From: a virus
DNA: 64,000 nucleotides
Strand: one strand, 5' to 3'
IMG/VR virus record: IMGVR_UViG_3300024054_000362
Location: 62,001 to 126,000 of that record
The position numbers and the translations under genes were made by a program. The notes beneath the pieces are model-generated. The model saw nothing but the letters and a program-made list of their open reading frames with translations, was not told where the DNA came from and searched no databases. Positions within the stretch are counted from its first letter, which is position 1. Each line of letters starts with the position of its first letter. This document shows, in pieces, positions 48,816 to 57,061 of the stretch.

Positions 48816-49067
48816 GTGGGCATGCATTTCGAAATGCCGACCATTGAACTGTCGCCCGAGAACGTGGCGAAGAACGCGCACGAGATCGCGGCAGCGCGTG
48901 TCACGCTGAAGGCGATGTTGAAGGCTTTGGACGGCTACGAAAACGCCAACCTGGCGATCTGCGATCACGAAGGCAGTATCGAGGTCTGGAAGGGCGCAAA
49001 CTACGGCGGATACAGCCCCGAGCGCTACCTTCGTTGCCCGAAGTGCAGACACGATCGGAGGGCCTGA
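48816..49067 (+). CDS. small hypothetical protein with C-terminal Cys pair
   Basis: 83 residues from GTG 48816 (ATG 48822 possible). Helix (NAHEIAAARVTLKAMLKAL), a strand region with ICDHEG, and a final CPKCRHD. Unknown. Confidence 0.6.
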   Translation: MGMHFEMPTIELSPENVAKNAHEIAAARVTLKAMLKALDGYENANLAICDHEGSIEVWKGANYGGYSPERYLRCPKCRHDRRA

Positions 49068-49315
49068 TGGTCGAGCCGAAGTACCCGAAGTGGATCGTCA
49101 TCTACAACATCCACACGCCGGGCAGTGATTGGCTCGGGAAGAGCGTCGAGTTTTTCGACGATGCGGTTCCCGCTCGCGCACGCAGTCACGAAACCAGCGG
49201 CTCGTGTCGTCCGTTCTACCCTCCGTACGACCGGCAGTATCTCGCCGCCACACAAGGCTACAAGCCGGCCGTGTCTTGGGAGGACTACATCAAGGAGTGC
49301 AATGACGCTACGTAG
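49067..49315 (+). CDS. small hypothetical protein
   Basis: 82 residues, ATG 49067 overlapping the upstream stop (TGATG). Beta-rich with WIVIYNIHTPGSDW and aromatic residues. Unknown. Confidence 0.6.
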   Translation: MVEPKYPKWIVIYNIHTPGSDWLGKSVEFFDDAVPARARSHETSGSCRPFYPPYDRQYLAATQGYKPAVSWEDYIKECNDAT

Positions 49316-49613
49316 CCGCAAGAGGGCGGCCAAGGCGCTCCTTCTGATCGTCCTGAAGGAATTCAAGGTGACGTTCACCGACGTCCAACTGCTCAACGGC
49401 ATGCGTCGCCTCGCGGCGCAGGCACAACGTCAAGGGCTCACGCCAGATGACCTGGTTACACGCAACGGCTACGACGCCTTCATCGTGATCGCGCGCGCGA
49501 TCGCCCACCAGCAGGCACGAAACGGTGATGTGGGCGCCGAGTGGGCGCTCGTGATCGCGCTTGCCGAGCCCAAGACCAAACGCCCGAAGAAACAGGAATT
49601 GCTCGCTGTATGA
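49302..49613 (+). CDS. RQGL-family small protein, copy 2
   Basis: 103 residues from ATG 49302. RQGLTPDDLVTRNGYDAFIV aligns with copies at 23206 and 52930. Helical before and after; basic end. Overlaps the next start. Confidence 0.7.
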   Translation: MTLRSRKRAAKALLLIVLKEFKVTFTDVQLLNGMRRLAAQAQRQGLTPDDLVTRNGYDAFIVIARAIAHQQARNGDVGAEWALVIALAEPKTKRPKKQELLAV

Positions 49614-50596
49614 CGTTCGAACGACTCAACCGCATCGGCCACGACGGCGGACCGTTGTGGACCATGCGCCTCAACAAGAACGGTTACGGTGAGCGAGGAC
49701 GCAACCGCGCGCTCGTTTTCGAACCAACGCAATCGCGAAACCCGTCACGAGGTGCCGAGTTGTACTTCTGGATGGAAGAAGACCGTCCACGTTTGTATTG
49801 GCGCGTCGATTACGACAGGGAGATGGCACGACCACCGGCCACGACAACTCCAGAGTTTGTCGTTGACCGCGTCGAGGTCAACAACTCACGGCGCGTTCTC
49901 GGATCAGCGTCCCCTTACGAGTACATCTGTGTGCGCGCTCTCGCCACTAGCGAACTGCTCGGTGAGAGTGCGACGTCCGCCGTGTACAGCATCTTCTGGC
50001 AGAACTTCGTCGAAAATGACGGCGGTCTGCACTACTTGCACCGGTTCGCGGATCGCGAGACCGCCAACTACTACGCGCGTCAACGGCTGCTTCGTTACAT
50101 CGGACACGACGGCCCGCAAGCCCACTACGTAGCGCGCTCTCTCGTCGAGGATTCGATGACGCATGACCACGCGCTCGCCGAACGATTCTCGATGCGACTC
50201 GTACGTGATCGAAACCTGGTCGCAGCCATCGAAGCGATTGGGATGACGAACGACGACAAAGACACGCAGCATACCAACGTCCGTCGTATCGTCGAGCTGA
50301 ACGCGAGCCGCATGGATCACGTCATCACGCGTGTCGTCGATACGACGCGTGACAAACAAGCGCTGCTCGGGCTCCGTGCCTGTCAGCGCATCGAAGCCGA
50401 CGCAACGTTCTTCGCCGCGTGCGACGCGTACGTGCTCGCCCATCCCGACGGCAAAGGCCTCAGCAAGATGTTGAGACCGCACTGCCCGACGCCCAAAACG
50501 CACTGGCCGCCGGATTCGTCGCGGTACGACACCGATGAGACCGAAGCGGACCTCGACGATCCCTCCGACGACGAGGAGTCACAAGATGCCGCCTGA
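49610..50596 (+). CDS. hypothetical protein
   Basis: 328 residues, ATG 49610 overlapping the upstream stop (ATGA). N-terminal beta region with PRLYWRVDYDREM, then an all-helical C-terminal half with paired repeats such as RETANYYARQRLLRYI, ending in an acidic tail. No family recognised. Confidence 0.7.
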   Translation: MTFERLNRIGHDGGPLWTMRLNKNGYGERGRNRALVFEPTQSRNPSRGAELYFWMEEDRPRLYWRVDYDREMARPPATTTPEFVVDRVEVNNSRRVLGSASPYEYICVRALATSELLGESATSAVYSIFWQNFVENDGGLHYLHRFADRETANYYARQRLLRYIGHDGPQAHYVARSLVEDSMTHDHALAERFSMRLVRDRNLVAAIEAIGMTNDDKDTQHTNVRRIVELNASRMDHVITRVVDTTRDKQALLGLRACQRIEADATFFAACDAYVLAHPDGKGLSKMLRPHCPTPKTHWPPDSSRYDTDETEADLDDPSDDEESQDAA

Positions 50597-50990
50597 GAAC
50601 CATCACACGCGCGAACCCCATCAGCCAACCTACGCGATCCTCGTCGACGGTACGTACTACTGCAGCCACTGCAGCGCGAATCATCATCAACGCTCCGCCA
50701 TCCCCTACGAGATCAAGCTCACGCGAACAGGACCCGGTGCTGTCGAGTTCAAGCTGACGATCGACGGCAGCGCCTACGGCACCATGCCGTTCGACAACCT
50801 GGTGAAAGCTGCGACGCGCATCGATCCTGATCATGCCGTCGGTCCCGAGAAGCAGATCCGCGAGCTTCGTGAAGAGGTCGCGAAGGCTCGTGCTGCGATG
50901 TACGACCAGCAAGCGCGCGCCGATCAAGCTGAACAACGCGTTCACGCCCTCGAAGCTGAGCTGAAGCAAAAGAACGATGCGACCGACTGA
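50586..50990 (+). CDS. coiled-coil protein with Cys/His cluster
   Basis: 134 residues. GTYYCSHCSANHHQ is a possible zinc site; the last 45 residues (QIRELREEVAKARAAMYDQQ onward) are a coiled coil. Start ATG 50586 lies inside the preceding gene. Unknown. Confidence 0.65.
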   Translation: MPPENHHTREPHQPTYAILVDGTYYCSHCSANHHQRSAIPYEIKLTRTGPGAVEFKLTIDGSAYGTMPFDNLVKAATRIDPDHAVGPEKQIRELREEVAKARAAMYDQQARADQAEQRVHALEAELKQKNDATD

Positions 50991-51615
50991 CACCACGCCG
51001 ATTCAGGATCCGCGCAACGCCGTCGGTCTCATGATCGACGTCGCCGAGCTTACGATCCCAACCGACGACAGCATCCCGGACGTGACGAACAGCGTGTTCA
51101 TCACAGCGCGCGACCTCGGGCGCGAGTTTTCCAGAGCATCGCGCCGCGTGTTCAACGGCTACCGACGACAGGACGGCGCGGATCTCTATGAACGCACACA
51201 ACGCGTCTACCGCGACGAACTACGAGACCACAGCAAATTGATGATTCGTCCAGGTTCGGCCGCCGAACGAACGTCGACCATCACACATCTCTTCGAGCGC
51301 GCGCTCGGCATCGCCGAGCTGGTCATGCGCAATTTCGACGGCTGGAAGGCCTACACGCACGAACAGGTCCCCCCACGCAGTCCGTATAGCGGCGTCCGCG
51401 CGACTACTCCTGCCCTTTGGGCCAAGACCTGGCACGACTTCGTCAGCACAGCCCTTCGTGCCGGCGTCGACGGCACCAAGATCGAACTGATCGAATGCAA
51501 CTGGCGCTTTCGCGATCTGACCGACCGCAAACATCGTGGCCTCAACCGTCGCGCTGCCTTCGAAGCTGCTTGGCTCGTCGGCAACTACAAGTTCGCCAAG
51601 CAACTGCTCGAATGA
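50977..51615 (+). CDS. hypothetical helical protein
   Basis: 212 residues, overlapping the upstream gene by 14 nt. Helix-rich with FEAAWLVGNYKFAKQLLE at the end. No family recognised. Confidence 0.7.
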   Translation: MRPTDTTPIQDPRNAVGLMIDVAELTIPTDDSIPDVTNSVFITARDLGREFSRASRRVFNGYRRQDGADLYERTQRVYRDELRDHSKLMIRPGSAAERTSTITHLFERALGIAELVMRNFDGWKAYTHEQVPPRSPYSGVRATTPALWAKTWHDFVSTALRAGVDGTKIELIECNWRFRDLTDRKHRGLNRRAAFEAAWLVGNYKFAKQLLE

Positions 51616-51625
51616 AAGGACGAAC

Positions 51626-52648
51626 ATGACTGTCTCTGTTGCCCTCTCCGAAGCCCTCCGCGCCGAGATCCGAACCGCCCTCGAAGCCGACGGCAAGCCG
51701 TTCTCGATCGCCGTCGCACGGCGCGTCTACGACATCGCGATCGCGGCCCGAGATCTGCTCGTGACTGCTTCCGGCAACAGCGTTGGAAGCGCGATCGAAG
51801 CCGTCGAGGACGCACAAGGCCCGCTCGACAACATCAGCGGACCGTCAGCGACGCCTGCACCATCCATCGTCGCCGAGACCTACGGCGCTCGCATGATCCG
51901 TGAGCTGCTTGCCGCACTTCCAATGCTGCGTGGTGAGACTCAGTCGCCGCCAGGCGAAGACCCCAAGGCGCTCGTTCACGCACTCGCAGAAGCTCGTCGG
52001 CATGGCATGAACGACATCGGTGACGAGCTGGAGCGGAAGCTGTTCGGCCGCGTCCTCACGGTGCCCAAAATGATCTCGGACGCACCTCCCGACGACTTCC
52101 CCAAAGACAGTTTCGAACAAGGCTTCGTCGACGGTCAGGACGGCCTACCGCCGGACGTCGACACGTCCGAGTACAAGGCTGGGTATCAGGAGGGCGTGCA
52201 CGCGCGGTACATCACGCCGTTTCGATTCGAGCCGCCGCGTTGCTCGATGTGCGCAGCCGAACGCAGTGATCGCAAGGCGTCCGACTGCGAACTTCGCAAG
52301 GCCAAAGCTCTCAAGCTCACAAGCGGCGAGTGCATCCGTGTCGTTGCGGGCGGTCCGTTCGAACGATGGGGACAGAAGGCGAAAACGCTTCAACGCGAGT
52401 TTCGTGTCTGCTCGATCGGCGGCGCCGGGAAGGCTGCTTCGATTCAGATCTCGACGCCGGACATTCCCGATCCAGACATGCCCGGCGAGCGAACGACACG
52501 CAAGATCCTCGTCGGCGACGTCAACAAGATGTGCCGCTTCGGCTGGCCGCAGGTCTCCTACGAGTCGGATCTGGAGCCGTACAAGAAGAACGTCAAAGAA
52601 ATCCATGGACGTCGGCGGTCACGTTCTCGGCGCAAGAGGAGCCGCTAG
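51626..52648 (+). CDS. hypothetical protein with Cys motif and Arg tail
   Basis: 340 residues from ATG 51626. Helical first half; a region with FEQGFVDGQDGLP and YKAGYQEGVHARY (phage repeat type); CSMCAAERSDRKASDC, a zinc-like site; ends RRRSRSRRKRSR. Unknown. Confidence 0.7.
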   Translation: MTVSVALSEALRAEIRTALEADGKPFSIAVARRVYDIAIAARDLLVTASGNSVGSAIEAVEDAQGPLDNISGPSATPAPSIVAETYGARMIRELLAALPMLRGETQSPPGEDPKALVHALAEARRHGMNDIGDELERKLFGRVLTVPKMISDAPPDDFPKDSFEQGFVDGQDGLPPDVDTSEYKAGYQEGVHARYITPFRFEPPRCSMCAAERSDRKASDCELRKAKALKLTSGECIRVVAGGPFERWGQKAKTLQREFRVCSIGGAGKAASIQISTPDIPDPDMPGERTTRKILVGDVNKMCRFGWPQVSYESDLEPYKKNVKEIHGRRRSRSRRKRSR

Positions 52649-52650
52649 TC

Positions 52651-52863
52651 ATGGCGCGCAAGAAAGCGGCACGTGAAGCATCCGGGCAACAGCAGAAGCA
52701 GGTGGCACGCGCTGCGGAGCAGCGCATGTTCAACGTCTGCAACACCTTCAACGAGATCCAATCCGGCCCCAACCCGCTCACGCAGGCCGAGATCGAGAAG
52801 CTGATCGCGAAGCGTCCTGACGTCTACGGCGTCTTGCGCGCCTGTTCACGAAGGAGAAGCTAG
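52651..52863 (+). CDS. small basic helical protein
   Basis: 70 residues. Basic helix (RKKAAREASGQQQKQVARAA) then VCNTFNEIQSG and PLTQAEIEKLIAKRP. 2 nt after the upstream stop. Unknown. Confidence 0.65.
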   Translation: MARKKAAREASGQQQKQVARAAEQRMFNVCNTFNEIQSGPNPLTQAEIEKLIAKRPDVYGVLRACSRRRS

Positions 52864-52865
52864 CC

Positions 52866-52958
52866 ATGGCGCACAAGAGCACGCTATCCGTAACGGGCAG
52901 GGCCATCGCGAACTACGTCCGCGACGATCGTGCGACAGGCGAAACGGCAAGGGCTTGA
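52866..52958 (+). CDS. short ORF, likely N-terminal part of a frameshifted RQGL protein
   Basis: 30 codons from ATG 52866. GRAIANYVRDD matches the N-terminal helix position of RQGL copy 1 (GRALVAAVYATD). It runs out of frame before the RQGL motif, which continues in the frame starting at GTG 52930. Either a decayed gene or a coupled pair. Confidence 0.45.
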   Translation: MAHKSTLSVTGRAIANYVRDDRATGETARA

Positions 52959-53205
52959 GCCCATAGACATCGATGCCGCGAACGGCGATCCCAAACGCCT
53001 GTTCGACGGTCAGAAGGGTGTCGAGGCGTTGGAGGCGATCGCTGCAGTGATCTTGCGGCCCGATCCAAACGATTCTATCGACGGCGTTCTAGGTCCGCGC
53101 GAAACGACCATCCGCGTAGCACTTTCCGACGAGTGGCGTCATGTCGTCCAGGCCGCCGCTCGCATCCTCGCTAGGGCAGTAGATGCTAGGTTCGGCGGCC
53201 TGTAA
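52930..53205 (+). CDS. RQGL-family small protein, copy 3 (5' end displaced)
   Basis: 91 residues from GTG 52930. QAKRQGLEPIDIDAANG matches copies 1 and 2; the C-terminus is helical (RHVVQAAARILARAVDAR). It lacks the N-terminal helix unless joined by frameshift to 52866-52958, which overlaps it by 29 nt. Confidence 0.6.
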   Translation: MRQAKRQGLEPIDIDAANGDPKRLFDGQKGVEALEAIAAVILRPDPNDSIDGVLGPRETTIRVALSDEWRHVVQAAARILARAVDARFGGL

Positions 53206-53214
53206 ACTTGCGTC

Positions 53215-53877
53215 ATGGGCAAGAAATTCTGGAAAGGCGGCGGCAACGTCACCGAGTCGTGGCGTTCGTCGCTGGAGAAGATCGCCGACTGGGTGCCCGT
53301 CGACTTCTTGCTCGGCTGGATCGATGTCGAGTCGAACGGCATCCCGACCATCATCGAGCTTGGCGCTGACCCGCGCGGCGAGCGTGGCCTCTTCCAGGTT
53401 CACCCCGACGAGCGTGAATATTTGGGCCTGACGCAGGAACAGTTCGAGGCACTGACGAAAGACATCGGTCTTGCGCTACGTACGGGCGTGAAGCACGCCA
53501 AGATGTTCGCGTACCAGGCCAAGCGTGCGCTCAACAACGTCGGTCAGGAGTGGCACGGGCGCGACTTCTGGAAGCTCGTGAAGCTCTATCACGGCGCGTT
53601 CGGCATGCCGAACACTGCCGTCAACGCGTTCAAGCGTTCCAAAGGACGCGGTCCTGACACGTGGGACGAGTTGATGGCGTTCGCCCTCGATGAGGCCAAG
53701 AACGGTCGCGCACTCGATCCCGCCAACCCACAGCTCTCGACGACACTTCGCAACCTCACCAAAAGCACCTTCGAAAACGCGCAAGACACGGGTGAGCGTT
53801 CCGAGCTGCCGATTATCGCGCGCAGCACGGTGTCGTCGGTCGCCCCAGTGTTGCGACAGGGCGGCCTCTTGCTCTAA
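53215..53877 (+). CDS. lytic transglycosylase (SLT type)
   Basis: 220 residues. Glu39 in GWIDVESNG and the following ERGLFQVHPDE are the SLT core; later helices contain LVKLYHGAFGMPN and WDELMAFA. Such enzymes cut peptidoglycan glycan strands. It lacks a signal peptide. May be a virion enzyme for entry or work in lysis. ATG 53215 is six bases after TAAACT without a Shine-Dalgarno sequence. Confidence 0.9.
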   Translation: MGKKFWKGGGNVTESWRSSLEKIADWVPVDFLLGWIDVESNGIPTIIELGADPRGERGLFQVHPDEREYLGLTQEQFEALTKDIGLALRTGVKHAKMFAYQAKRALNNVGQEWHGRDFWKLVKLYHGAFGMPNTAVNAFKRSKGRGPDTWDELMAFALDEAKNGRALDPANPQLSTTLRNLTKSTFENAQDTGERSELPIIARSTVSSVAPVLRQGGLLL

Positions 53878-54191
53878 TGGCGCTGTACGGTCCCTACGGC
53901 GCGATGGTGGCGCTTCTCAAAAAGACCTACTCGGTGGAGGAGTACTTGACCCGCGAGAAAGAGCTTGGCGTCTGGACGTACCCGCACTTCGTGCGATACC
54001 TGCGCGCGTTGATCCCACATCTCACGCCCGAGCCGCATCACACCGTGAAGCAGCTCCTCACAGCACTCGACAGCGGCACGCTCAACAACCCGACGCCGAC
54101 AGCCCTGCGATCGCTACAAACTGTCCCGCCGAACAAAAACAGCCCCGGCCAGGCTGCGCGCGTAATCGCGAACGCGATTTGCGACATCTGA
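53877..54191 (+). CDS. hypothetical protein
   Basis: 104 residues, ATG 53877 overlapping the upstream stop (TAATG). Helical with YGPYGAMVALLKKTYS at the start. Coupled to the transglycosylase; unknown. Confidence 0.65.
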   Translation: MALYGPYGAMVALLKKTYSVEEYLTREKELGVWTYPHFVRYLRALIPHLTPEPHHTVKQLLTALDSGTLNNPTPTALRSLQTVPPNKNSPGQAARVIANAICDI

Positions 54192-54210
54192 GCTTGCTGC
54201 GCCCGACCAC

Positions 54211-54351
54211 GTGCTCTCGTTCAGCATGGTCCCGAACGACATGCTCTTCATCGACAACACGGCGATCGCGCACGATCGCGACGCCTATATCGATGATCCG
54301 ACCGCGCCGCGTCTCATGTTGAGGCTCTGGCTATCCGAGAGGCAGCCATGA
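54211..54351 (+). CDS. small hypothetical protein
   Basis: 46 residues from GTG 54211: FSMVPNDMLFIDNTAIAHDR then RLMLRLWLSERQP. Its stop overlaps the start of the phosphatase gene (ATGA). Unknown. Confidence 0.55.
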   Translation: MLSFSMVPNDMLFIDNTAIAHDRDAYIDDPTAPRLMLRLWLSERQP

Positions 54352-54779
54352 CCGACACGAACGACGATCCCCCGAGCGAGATCCTTCCAGGCCAGCTTTA
54401 CATGGGTAGACACCAGCAGCCCGGCACGTTGACTGCGTTCGACGTCGTCATCGGCGTGTCGAAACAGAAGCCGGTCTACGTCATCGATCATCCACATGCG
54501 ATCGTCATCCACGTCCCACTTCAAGACGAAGGACCGCCAACGCCAGAAGAGCGTGTTGCCGCCCGCGCGGCGGCCCAACTTGTCAACCAACACATCGACG
54601 CCGGCAAGAAGGTCTACGTGAGCTGTTCGATGGGCCAGAATCGATCCGGCTGGGTCGTCGGTTTGGCGCTCCGCGCTCGCGGCTACTCTGGCGTAGCGGC
54701 GGTCTTGTTGATGCGTGAACGGCGAAGCTACGCAGTGCTCAACAACGAGTTCTTCGAGCGCGACGTGAAGCGAGACTGA
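54348..54779 (+). CDS. dual-specificity phosphatase-like protein
   Basis: 143 residues. The P-loop CSMGQNRSG (Cys93, Arg99; CX5R) and the upstream acid Asp60 in PLQDEG fit the DSP family; the usual His before the Cys is Ser. Substrate may be a protein or an RNA 5' end. Context: host-facing genes (transglycosylase, lanthipeptide-like precursor). Confidence 0.85.
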   Translation: MTDTNDDPPSEILPGQLYMGRHQQPGTLTAFDVVIGVSKQKPVYVIDHPHAIVIHVPLQDEGPPTPEERVAARAAAQLVNQHIDAGKKVYVSCSMGQNRSGWVVGLALRARGYSGVAAVLLMRERRSYAVLNNEFFERDVKRD

Positions 54780-54781
54780 TC

Positions 54782-55009
54782 ATGGAGACGCACATCTCGT
54801 TCTGCGACCGCGTGACCGGCGTCGTTCTCTACGGCGTGAACGGTTCCTTCGATCATCTTCCGCGACAACATGAGCACGTGCTCGTCGAGCACGTTCGCTA
54901 CACCGTCGATCGCGTTGAATGGTGGTTCGACTTCACGAACGATCGTGTTGTAGTCAAGGTTCTCATCGGCAAGCTCATGGACGAACCCGAACGAAAGGAG
55001 CGCACGTGA
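54782..55009 (+). CDS. small hypothetical protein
   Basis: 75 residues. Beta-rich: HISFCDRVTGVVLYGVN, YTVDRVEWWFDFTNDRVVVK. Its stop overlaps the GTG of the lanthipeptide-like gene (GTGA), and its last codons contain that gene's ribosome site. Confidence 0.65.
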   Translation: METHISFCDRVTGVVLYGVNGSFDHLPRQHEHVLVEHVRYTVDRVEWWFDFTNDRVVVKVLIGKLMDEPERKERT

Positions 55010-55248
55010 AGAAGACCATCAAGAAGCTGACCCTCAAGACCGAGACCATCAAGCAACTCAACGACGTCCAGCTCGGACAGGTCGCTGGAGGTATGACCGG
55101 TAGTATCTGTGTTGGGTGCTCGGGAACCGTGTGCCCAAGCGGCGGCCAGAACCCGTGCCCGCAGAGCGTGACGCTGTGTTCCGGCCTCAACTGCACCGCC
55201 AACACATGCGTCACGGCGTGTGGGAGTTGTCAGGGGTGCAACGGGTGA
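55006..55248 (+). CDS. orphan class I lanthipeptide-like RiPP precursor
   Basis: 80 residues from GTG 55006 with AAAGGAG upstream. The leader (1-29) ends IKQLNDVQLGQVAGG, matching the GG-type leader of class I lanthipeptide precursors in Bacteroidota and Myxococcota. The core (30-80) has ten Cys and twelve Ser/Thr (for example ICVGCSGTVC and CQGCNG). No LanB, LanC, LanM, transporter or protease gene is in the window, so maturation would need host enzymes. Alternative: a secreted disulphide-rich peptide. Overlaps the convergent gene by 19 nt. Confidence 0.75.
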   Translation: MKKTIKKLTLKTETIKQLNDVQLGQVAGGMTGSICVGCSGTVCPSGGQNPCPQSVTLCSGLNCTANTCVTACGSCQGCNG

Positions 55249-55436
55249 GAACAGGCGTTCCCGTCGGGATCGTGATCGTCTCCCGTCGGGACGGTGATCG
55301 TCTCCGTCGGGATCACCGTCCCGGCCGGAATCAGAATCGCCGGGATGACCTCGAACCATGTCGAGTGCGCCGCGCAGCGGCCGGTCTGAGCCGCACAGTC
55401 GCGACAGAAACGCCATGGCTCGGTTACGAGTTGCAC
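55230..55436 (-). CDS. small Cys-containing protein
   Basis: 68 residues from GTG 55436. CRDC and CAAHSTW, then a Pro/Thr/Ile region encoded by short repeats (GTCGGGA, GATCGTCT), ending CSHPLHP. Overlaps the stop of the upstream gene by 13 nt and the lanthipeptide-like gene tail. Unknown. Confidence 0.5.
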   Translation of the reverse strand: MQLVTEPWRFCRDCAAQTGRCAAHSTWFEVIPAILIPAGTVIPTETITVPTGDDHDPDGNACSHPLHP

Positions 55437-55741
55437 GACCGAACCTCTGCAACTCGCTTGGTGCCGAGCGGATGCTCGCCGAGCGGCGTGCCCGATTCCC
55501 ACAACCGGTGATAGCTCTTGGGGGTGACCGGTGGCGGTTCGATCGTCACGCCACGCGTTGCGTAGTCCGCAACCGCCGCGTCGCGGATGTCGAACATGTC
55601 GCCGAGCGCGGCGACAGCATCGAGTGCTGTCTCGTCGGGGAGGACTTGCGTGGCGAGATCTTCTTCGAGAGCTTGCGCAACCCACACAGGGACGTGTTCG
55701 CCGCTCGATTCGCGTTTCACGAGCACACGGAGTTTAGTCAT
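55424..55741 (-). CDS. hypothetical protein
   Basis: 105 residues. N-terminal strand-helix (LRVLVKRESSGEHVPVWVAQ, ALEEDLATQ) and a helix with GDMFDIRDAA. Resembles small phage proteins that tune host factors; no specific family. ATG 55741 overlaps the upstream stop. Confidence 0.65.
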   Translation of the reverse strand: MTKLRVLVKRESSGEHVPVWVAQALEEDLATQVLPDETALDAVAALGDMFDIRDAAVADYATRGVTIEPPPVTPKSYHRLWESGTPLGEHPLGTKRVAEVRSCNS

Positions 55742-56037
55742 CCCGAGAGCTTAACGGGAAACTTCTCCGCAAGGCGCGCGACGCACGCCGCGTCAAGATC
55801 GACGACGTTCTGTCCAAACCGCGCGGCGCAAATGACGAGATCGGCGAGATACTTCCCGATCTCGTCGGTGCGAAGCGCGTGTCGTTCGTGCTCCGCGTCG
55901 TTCAACGCCGAAGCGACCTTGCCGAGCGCCTTGGTTATGTGAAGAAGTGCGTGCTCAGGATCCGAGAGATGGCACGGGTTGTCCTTTTGGCTGCCCCACC
56001 GGTCGTTCACTTCGCACTGCAGCTCCTTGAGATCCAT
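55738..56037 (-). CDS. MazG-like protein
   Basis: 99 residues. LSDPEHALLHITKALGKVAS, RTDEIGKYLADLVICAARFG and a Leu-rich end follow the four-helix MazG-type fold, with the acidic residues Glu and Asp near EIGKYLADL. MazG proteins hydrolyse nucleoside triphosphates or alarmones and are common in phages. The EExxE part is incomplete, so activity is uncertain. Confidence 0.7.
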   Translation of the reverse strand: MDLKELQCEVNDRWGSQKDNPCHLSDPEHALLHITKALGKVASALNDAEHERHALRTDEIGKYLADLVICAARFGQNVVDLDAACVARLAEKFPVKLSG

Positions 56038-56080
56038 GTTCGTGCCTCACGGATTTGATGCTCGAACGGCGCTGCACGCT

Positions 56081-56365
56081 TCAGGTTGTAAGTCGTCCCC
56101 AGTCGTCGAGCTGCACGAATTCGTGGAACGTACATGGTGGGAACGGACAGACATACGACGGCGACACCGTGCCGTCATCGGCGACCGTGTGGTTGTGACC
56201 GACCATCGAGACTTTCTTGCAGATCGGGCAGGCACACTCCGCCCAGAAACGCTGCGTCGGCGTCTTCAGGTGATATGCCTTCCACATCTCGGCGATGCGG
56301 CGATACGTACCCGGCACCGTCGGGAGATCGTGATCATTCGCGACGCGTCGGAACAGGAACATCAC
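56081..56365 (-). CDS. zinc-ribbon protein
   Basis: 94 residues. CACPICKK and CPFPPC with GHNH between suggest one zinc site; helical N-terminus. Overlaps the next upstream stop by 4 nt. Unknown. Confidence 0.65.
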   Translation of the reverse strand: MMFLFRRVANDHDLPTVPGTYRRIAEMWKAYHLKTPTQRFWAECACPICKKVSMVGHNHTVADDGTVSPSYVCPFPPCTFHEFVQLDDWGRLTT

Positions 56366-56631
56366 TTCGCCTGATCGTCGGGATCGACCGGCAAGCCGGG
56401 CAGTTTCTCACGACACTTGGGACAGACCATCGTGAGCGTCGACTTGCCGAGCCGACCTCCGGCGCCGATCCAGCCGTAATGAATTTTCAGAAAGCGCATC
56501 ACGAACGCGCGCGGATCTGAGACGTGCCTGCCGAATGCGAAGTCCCCGCTCTTGATCAGTTGCTCCTTGGCGTACTGAACGTCGACCTTGACGCGTGCCC
56601 TGCACTCGCACTGAACGGTGACCACGGCCAC
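56362..56631 (-). CDS. zinc-ribbon protein
   Basis: 89 residues from GTG 56631. CEC near the start and CPKCREKLPG near the end; SDPRAFVMRFLKIHYGW helix. The start lies well inside the preceding gene in another frame. Unknown. Confidence 0.6.
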   Translation of the reverse strand: MAVVTVQCECRARVKVDVQYAKEQLIKSGDFAFGRHVSDPRAFVMRFLKIHYGWIGAGGRLGKSTLTMVCPKCREKLPGLPVDPDDQAK

Positions 56632-57061
56632 ACACTGTACCGCGTGACGGGCGTAGCGCGACGCGATCAACGAGCCAGACGATTCCTTCGACGGCGACAC
56701 CGAGGATGCCCCACAAGAGACCGTGATCGAGATCGATGCAGCCGGCCCACGGGTTCGCGCAATTCTGATTCGAGTAGTCCCACGAGCACGATCCGAAGAC
56801 GCGACGGTTGATCTGACAACCGGCGAATTCAACGCCCGTCAACAACGCTGAGTAGATCGGCACGCGCACGATCCATGGCAGCTTGTCGAGGTACGGCCGC
56901 GTCGCCATGATGGTCATGCCGCCGAAGGCGTACACAGGAAGAAACGGGATTTGGACGCCGTCGAAGACCGTCGAAAAGCGCGGTCCGAAGAAGACATTCT
57001 CTAGTGTCCAGCCGCCAACGCCGAACAGCGTTCCCTGGAGCGCAAGTTCGGCGGCGTCCAT
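56408..57061 (-). CDS. membrane protein of the putative ABC-transporter type IV (PF06541) kind
   Basis: 217 codons from ATG 57061. Residues 1-140 hold about four membrane segments and the family pattern: PVYAFGGM, GVEFAGCQIN, CSWDYSNQ and GLLWGILG. After about 140 the reading becomes Arg-rich (a shadow of the 56362 gene), so the true end may be lost: a 220-nt overlap is unusual and suggests a frameshift or a missing stop near 56640. Cellular role of the family is unclear. Confidence 0.6.
   Translation of the reverse strand: MDAAELALQGTLFGVGGWTLENVFFGPRFSTVFDGVQIPFLPVYAFGGMTIMATRPYLDKLPWIVRVPIYSALLTGVEFAGCQINRRVFGSCSWDYSNQNCANPWAGCIDLDHGLLWGILGVAVEGIVWLVDRVALRPSRGTVCGRGHRSVRVQGTRQGRRSVRQGATDQERGLRIRQARLRSARVRDALSENSLRLDRRRRSARQVDAHDGLSQVS

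Noticed and set aside
49904-50503. Minus-strand 199-codon frame opposite the 49610 gene
   Set aside because: Antisense shadow; no ribosome site and no motif.
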